The notes beneath the pieces are model-generated. The model did not search any database. It saw nothing but the letters and a program-made list of their open reading frames with translations, and had not been told where the DNA came from. From assembly GCA_934561395.1 (NCBI GenBank), contig CAKTGF010000003.1, positions 186,001-250,000 of the forward strand: a stretch of 64,000 nt of DNA. Direction: 5' to 3'. The number at the start of each line of letters is the position of its first letter. The first letter of the stretch is position 1. The translations under genes and the position numbers were made by a program. This DNA is from an uncultured Eubacterium sp. (GTDB lineage Bacteria; Bacillota; Clostridia; Oscillospirales; Acutalibacteraceae). Below are positions 59,535-64,000 of the stretch, piece after piece.

Positions 59535-61985
59535 TTGCATAATTCAAAACCACTTGTAATAGTGCTTTCAAGGAACTATTCCACAGGTCTTGGGGTTATC
59601 CGCTCGCTGGGCGTTGCAGGCTACACCGTTGACCTGATAGCAAGCACCAAGAAAAAAGGCAGCTCCGTTATTCCTGCAAGCAGTAAATATGTAAGAAAAT
59701 CCACAGAAGTTTTGTCAAAGCAAATTCAGGGGGATGACGGCAGCGGAATTATAACCGAAATACTGAAATACAAGGGCGCATACGAGCAAAAGCCCGTTTT
59801 GTTCCCTACCGACGATTTTACCGCCTCAATTATTGCAACAAATCAAGACCTGCTTAAGGATGATTTCTATATGCCCTCTGTTTTGGGCGACAATCCCAAA
59901 AGCCTTGTTCAGGCCATGGACAAGTTCTTTCAGCTACAAGCGGCAAAGGACGCAGGCTTAAATGTGCCACGACAGTGGAGCATTGATTTGGAAAACGAAA
60001 TTGAAATTCCCACAGACATTGAATATCCCTGCTTTGTTAAGCCTCTGCAAAGCGTTTCGGGCATGAAAAGCGAAATGGCGGCGGTTAACAGCCCGGTTGA
60101 GCTTAAGGCTCATCTTGAAAAAATGAAAAGTTTTTACAGCCACCGTGCCGTTGCCGTGCAGGAATATTTGCACATTGCCAAGGAATATGACATTTCGGGT
60201 CTTTGCCTTGACCAAAAGGTAATTATGCCTGCGTTAATTGAAAAAACACGCATTTCAAAAAACGAGCCCGGGGTTACCATGTCCGGCAGAGTTGTGCCAA
60301 TCGACATCCTTGGCGAGCTTAAGGAAAAAATTACAAGTCTTTTAAAAAGCCTGCGCTATGTGGGCATGTTTGATATTGAGCTTACCCTGTGCGACAATAA
60401 AATTTATTTTAACGAAATTAACCTGCGAAGCGGCGGTCCGAACTACGCATATATGCTTTGCGGCGTTAATTTGCCGGATATTTTTGTTAAGGAAATTACG
60501 GGAATTGGGCATAACGCCTGTGAGGAAAACATTAAAACCACAGGCAAAACCTTTGTTTACGAAAAGGTTGCGTGGGAGGATTACATCCACTCTTACATTT
60601 CAAAAAACGAATTAAAGGATTGTATAAATAAATCCGACCTTACCCTGCTGGCAGACAAAAACGACCCACAGCCGGGCAAAATATTTTTAAAAAGGATAAA
60701 ATTAAGCCTGATAAAGCACAAGCTTTTAACTACTCTCGGCAAGGAAAAATTGCCTGAAAATAAAAAGCCCCTTCCAAAGGGATACGCAGTTGTTACAGGC
60801 AGAAATTATTGCAACATTTTAACCACTGCCCGTGCCTTAGGCAAGGCGGGATATGATGTTCAGGTGCTCCATGTATTTAAGGGCAAGCCAAGCCTTTTAA
60901 AGCCACTGCGTTCAATGACACCGGAGGCAAAAAGCACCTATGTTACAGATTACCGCAGGTGCATTTTAGGTAACAGCAAGCAGCTGCTTATTGATAACCT
61001 GCTGAAAATGGCAAGCCGTGAAAAAAAGCTGCTTATTCCAACAGACGATTATGTTTGCTGGATTGTTGACAATAATATAGAGCGCCTTAAGGAGCATTTT
61101 TATATACCAAGCGTTAACGGCTGTGAGGGCGGCATTGTCCGTTTAATGGACAAAAGCCTGCAAAAGGAGCTTGCGGCAAAGCAGGGCTTGCCTGTTTTGC
61201 AAAGCGTGCTTATAAAATCCGTAAACGGCGAATTTGAAATACCCAAATCAATAAAATACCCCTGCTTTATCAAGCCCAATGTAAGCATGAAAAGCAATAA
61301 GGGTAATATGAAAATGTGCGACAGTCTCAACGAGCTTACCGCAGCGCTGAACGGCTATGCAAAATCAGGAGATTTTGAAATTCTCGTTGAGGAATACGCA
61401 GTTATTAAGAATGAATATTCCCTGCTGGGTGTGTGTGCAAACGGCAGAATTACCACCCCGGGGATAATTAAGGTTGTTGAAGGCGGCCATAGGCAGCGCA
61501 GGGGCGTTGCTTTAAAGGGTGAGCTTATCGCCTCCCCCAAGTTTGACGATATTAAAAAGCAATGCGAACAATTTGTTTTATCGTTAGGCTACACCGGCAT
61601 GTATGATATTGATTTAATAGAAACGGCAGAAGGCAGGCTGTATTTTATAGAGCTTAACTTTAGGGCAGGTGCGTCAACCCACGCACTTACCGTTAACGGC
61701 ATAAACCTACCTGCCATGCTGGCAGACAGTATGCTTTTCGGCAAGGAAATCGAAAGCTGCTGCCCTATTATGGGCGGCACAGGCTTTGTAAGTGAAAAAA
61801 TACTTATCGAGGAATATGCCCGTGGCGATATAAGCGCAAAAAAGGCTAAAGATTATTACAACGGGGCTCAAATCCGCTTTATTGATGATTATGAGGATAC
61901 TGCCCCTTATAAATGCTTTAAAAAAAATTATCCTGCTGCATTTTTTATGCGGCTGATTTACAGGCTGATTGACAGCATAAAATAA
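59535..61985 (+). CDS. Protein with two tandem ATP-grasp ligase modules
   Basis: This 816-residue cytoplasmic protein consists of two similar modules. Each has a pre-ATP-grasp fold with a small-residue strand (VLSRNYSTGLG at 8; VVTGRNYCNIL at about 418), a PTDD motif (about 92 and 501), an ATP-grasp core with YPCFVKP or YPCFIKP, and a metal-binding end (FNEINLRSGG at about 292; FIELNFRAGA at about 702). These resemble carboxylate-amine ligases of the COG3919/D-aspartate ligase sort, which form amide bonds through acyl phosphates. Both sites look intact. A basic linker joins the modules. The start is a TTG six bases after AAGGAGA. Substrate unknown; not carbamoyl phosphate synthase, whose other domains are absent. 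Confidence 0.8.
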   Translation: MHNSKPLVIVLSRNYSTGLGVIRSLGVAGYTVDLIASTKKKGSSVIPASSKYVRKSTEVLSKQIQGDDGSGIITEILKYKGAYEQKPVLFPTDDFTASIIATNQDLLKDDFYMPSVLGDNPKSLVQAMDKFFQLQAAKDAGLNVPRQWSIDLENEIEIPTDIEYPCFVKPLQSVSGMKSEMAAVNSPVELKAHLEKMKSFYSHRAVAVQEYLHIAKEYDISGLCLDQKVIMPALIEKTRISKNEPGVTMSGRVVPIDILGELKEKITSLLKSLRYVGMFDIELTLCDNKIYFNEINLRSGGPNYAYMLCGVNLPDIFVKEITGIGHNACEENIKTTGKTFVYEKVAWEDYIHSYISKNELKDCINKSDLTLLADKNDPQPGKIFLKRIKLSLIKHKLLTTLGKEKLPENKKPLPKGYAVVTGRNYCNILTTARALGKAGYDVQVLHVFKGKPSLLKPLRSMTPEAKSTYVTDYRRCILGNSKQLLIDNLLKMASREKKLLIPTDDYVCWIVDNNIERLKEHFYIPSVNGCEGGIVRLMDKSLQKELAAKQGLPVLQSVLIKSVNGEFEIPKSIKYPCFIKPNVSMKSNKGNMKMCDSLNELTAALNGYAKSGDFEILVEEYAVIKNEYSLLGVCANGRITTPGIIKVVEGGHRQRRGVALKGELIASPKFDDIKKQCEQFVLSLGYTGMYDIDLIETAEGRLYFIELNFRAGASTHALTVNGINLPAMLADSMLFGKEIESCCPIMGGTGFVSEKILIEEYARGDISAKKAKDYYNGAQIRFIDDYEDTAPYKCFKKNYPAAFFMRLIYRLIDSIK

Positions 61986-62023
61986 ACTTATTTTGTATGT
62001 GAATTTTGGGAGAAACAAGAAAA

Positions 62024-64000
62024 ATGAGTGAAACAAACAAACCGTTGGTGGTTGTTTTATCAAGAAACTATGCAACAGGGCTAAGCGTTATCCGCTCCCT
62101 GGGTGCGGCAGGCTACACCGTTGATTTGGTGGCAAGCGCATACAGGTGTGGCACCTCACTTATTGCGGCAAGCAGTAAATATGTTCGCTCCTCTGTTGAG
62201 ATTGTGTCAAAAAAGGTTAAGGACGGCGAGGACACCGAGCTTATTGACGCTCTTTTAAGCTATAAGGACTGCCCCGATGGCAAGCCCGTTCTCTTCCCTA
62301 CCGACGACTACACCGCATCGGTTATGGATTACAACAAGGAACTTTTTAAAGATGTTTTCATAATGCCCGAAATAGTGGGCGGCGGCAACGGCTCAATGAC
62401 CGAAATGATGAACAAAACCGTTCAGGCTAGACTGGCAAGAGAGGCAGGCATTAACACACCTAAGGACTGGATTATTTCCCTGGAAAACGAAATAAAAATA
62501 CCCGATGATATGGTTTATCCCTGCTTTGTAAAGCCCATTGAAAGCATTTCAGGCTACAAAAAGGAAATGAAAGCCTGTGAGGACGAGGAAACGCTTTTAA
62601 AGCACCTTTCAAAACTGCAAAGGAGCTTTGCAAACAGAAGCATACTTATTCAGGAATACCTTGAAATCGAAAATGAAATTGATTTTTCAGGTGTTTGTCT
62701 TGACCAAGAAATTATTGTTCCCGCAATTATCAAAAAAACCAATGTTGCCCAATATGAAAAGGGCGTTACCCTTTCGGGTATTGTGGTTAAATTTGAAGAA
62801 CTTGAGCAAGAACTGAGGGAAAGCATAATTAAAATGCTTAAAAGCCTACACTACTTTGGTATGTTTGACTTTGAGCTAAGCATTGTAGGCGATAAAATTT
62901 ATTTCAACGAGGTTAATTTACGCAGCGGCGGCCCTAACTTTGCTTATTTTGAAAGCGGCGTTAACCTGCCTGCACTGTTTGTCAGCGAGGCGCTGGGGCA
63001 GGGCCATACTCCCGAGGATGAAAAGGTCAGCCAATACGGCAAATCGTTTATATACGAAAAAATTGCTTGGGAGGATTATATCAACGGCTTTATGACAAAA
63101 AAGCAGCTTAATGCCTGCATTAAAAGCTCCGACATAACACTCCTTTGCAATAACAATGACCCGGTTCCCGGCAAAATATTCACTAAAAAAATAAAAAAGA
63201 CCGCCAAGCGCAGAAAACTTAGGAACGCAAAGCGTGCGGTTAAAAAAACGGTAAAAAAAATCCTCTACCCTGTATTAAGGCCCATAAAGCACAGCCTTTT
63301 GCGTTATCCCCAAACAAAAAAGGAAAACCAAAGGAACGCCGAAACAGAGCACCCGAGAATACTTGTATCCGGCAGGAACTATCTTTCCAACCTTACAATG
63401 GCAAGGTCGCTGGGTATGGCAGGCTACGAGGTTGAAATATTAAGAATTTTCCAAAAAAAACCTAAGCGTTCAAACTTTTTGAAAAAGCTCAGGCCTGACG
63501 CTTACAGCAAATATATTAAAGGCTATTTTGTGTGCATTTCAAACCGCAGAAGCAAGCGAATAGTAAGGCGGCTTATCAGCCTTGCCGACCCTGACAGAAA
63601 AATGCTTTTAATCCCTGCCGACGACCTTGTGGCTCATATTGCAGACCACTATTACGATGTTCTGAGCGAATATTACCTGATGCCGAATGTTAACGGTATT
63701 CAGGATGAAATCGGCAAGCTTATGAACAAGGACGTTCAAAAGCAGCTGGCAATTGAGGCAGGCCTGCCTGTGCTTAAAAGCTGTGTTATCAAAACATTTA
63801 ACGGCGAGTTTGAAATACCCGACAGCATTACCTACCCCTGCTTTATAAAGCCCAATGTTTCGAGGAACAGCTCAAAAAGCAGGATGAGAAAGTGTGAAAC
63901 CCGTGAGGAGCTTTTTGAGGCGCTCACTGCATTCTCTAAAAAGAAAGATATTGAAATGCTTGTTGAGGACTATGTTGAAATCGGCAAGGAATATTCAATT
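62024..64000 (+). CDS. Second protein with two tandem ATP-grasp modules (cut by window edge)
   Basis: The frame is open for 659 codons to the window end. The protein starts MSETNKPLVVVLSRNYATGL and is a clear paralogue of the upstream gene, 38 bases away, with the same promoter. Module 1 has FPTDDYTAS, YPCFVKPIES and the metal-binding FNEVNLRSGG (about 295). A long, strongly basic linker (about 386-425, with KRRKLRNAKRAVKK) leads to module 2 (LVSGRNYLSNLT, IPADDL, YPCFIKPNVS), which is interrupted at the edge inside its ATP-grasp core. Linker residues are much more basic than in the first protein. Ribosome binding site GGGAGA (62008-62013). Confidence 0.8.
   Translation, partial: MSETNKPLVVVLSRNYATGLSVIRSLGAAGYTVDLVASAYRCGTSLIAASSKYVRSSVEIVSKKVKDGEDTELIDALLSYKDCPDGKPVLFPTDDYTASVMDYNKELFKDVFIMPEIVGGGNGSMTEMMNKTVQARLAREAGINTPKDWIISLENEIKIPDDMVYPCFVKPIESISGYKKEMKACEDEETLLKHLSKLQRSFANRSILIQEYLEIENEIDFSGVCLDQEIIVPAIIKKTNVAQYEKGVTLSGIVVKFEELEQELRESIIKMLKSLHYFGMFDFELSIVGDKIYFNEVNLRSGGPNFAYFESGVNLPALFVSEALGQGHTPEDEKVSQYGKSFIYEKIAWEDYINGFMTKKQLNACIKSSDITLLCNNNDPVPGKIFTKKIKKTAKRRKLRNAKRAVKKTVKKILYPVLRPIKHSLLRYPQTKKENQRNAETEHPRILVSGRNYLSNLTMARSLGMAGYEVEILRIFQKKPKRSNFLKKLRPDAYSKYIKGYFVCISNRRSKRIVRRLISLADPDRKMLLIPADDLVAHIADHYYDVLSEYYLMPNVNGIQDEIGKLMNKDVQKQLAIEAGLPVLKSCVIKTFNGEFEIPDSITYPCFIKPNVSRNSSKSRMRKCETREELFEALTAFSKKKDIEMLVEDYVEIGKEYSI

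Noticed and set aside
62628..62816. Small open frame near the right edge as a separate gene
   Set aside because: It lies in another frame inside the second ATP-grasp gene and has no ribosome binding site.
59535..64000. Double ATP-grasp proteins as carbamoyl phosphate synthase large subunits
   Set aside because: CarB has oligomerisation and allosteric domains and a different module spacing; these proteins lack them, and two tandem copies without carA make no sense.

Overview
The window looks like a chromosome segment of a low-to-moderate GC, anaerobic, Gram-positive Clostridia, most likely a gut Oscillospirales/Ruminococcaceae-type organism. The evidence is the MurT/GatD peptidoglycan amidation pair, sigma-A promoters with 16-18 bp spacers, strong AGGAGG-type ribosome binding sites, ECF vitamin transport, lipoproteins with Ser/Thr linkers, BspA-type repeats and a host-glycan hydrolase cluster without SusC/SusD. 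I see no insertion sequence, prophage, CRISPR array, tRNA or rRNA gene.

Layout. 1-4.2 kb: rpsB (cut by the edge), the gatD-murT pair, an inositol monophosphatase and a radical SAM protein. 4.3-6.7 kb: a polar amino acid ABC importer whose binding protein appears circularly permuted. 6.8-12.4 kb: coaD, rsmD and uvrC, a coiled-coil protein, an alpha/beta hydrolase, a small lipoprotein and a DUF523 protein. 12.4-16.4 kb: a giant surface subtilase with BspA-type repeats. 16.5-18 kb: a GPH sugar symporter. 18-22.6 kb: an operon of an MreB homologue, a corrinoid adenosyltransferase and a complete ECF transporter. 22.6-28.6 kb: recD2, a TetR regulator, a CmpB-like membrane protein and a YhgE/Pip protein. 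28.8-41.3 kb: a glycan utilisation locus with a GPH transporter, an AraC regulator and divergent genes for a GH-like protein, two GH29 fucosidases, a metallophosphoesterase, a GH16-like lipoprotein and a GH20 hexosaminidase. 41.4-53.5 kb: tuf, fusA, rpsG, rpsL, rpoC and rpoB on the minus strand. 53.9-59.3 kb: a peptide-binding lipoprotein, VanZ, nagB, an anchored unknown and metG. 59.5-64 kb: two tandem paralogues that each carry two ATP-grasp modules; the second runs off the edge.

How the genes fit together. The glycan locus would release fucose and N-acetylhexosamine from host-type glycans, import products through a GPH symporter and feed hexosamine to nagB; an AraC protein divergent from the hydrolases probably senses an imported sugar. 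The ECF genes and the adenosyltransferase point to salvage and activation of a corrinoid. The str and rpo genes are housekeeping, with well-formed promoters and a long hairpin in the rpsL leader.

The points I think most deserve a second look are the circularly permuted binding protein (5748-6659), the tandem double ATP-grasp proteins (59535-64000), the GH-like protein and C-terminally extended transporter of the glycan locus, the MreB-CobO-ECF operon, and the 22-bp-arm hairpin ahead of rpsL.
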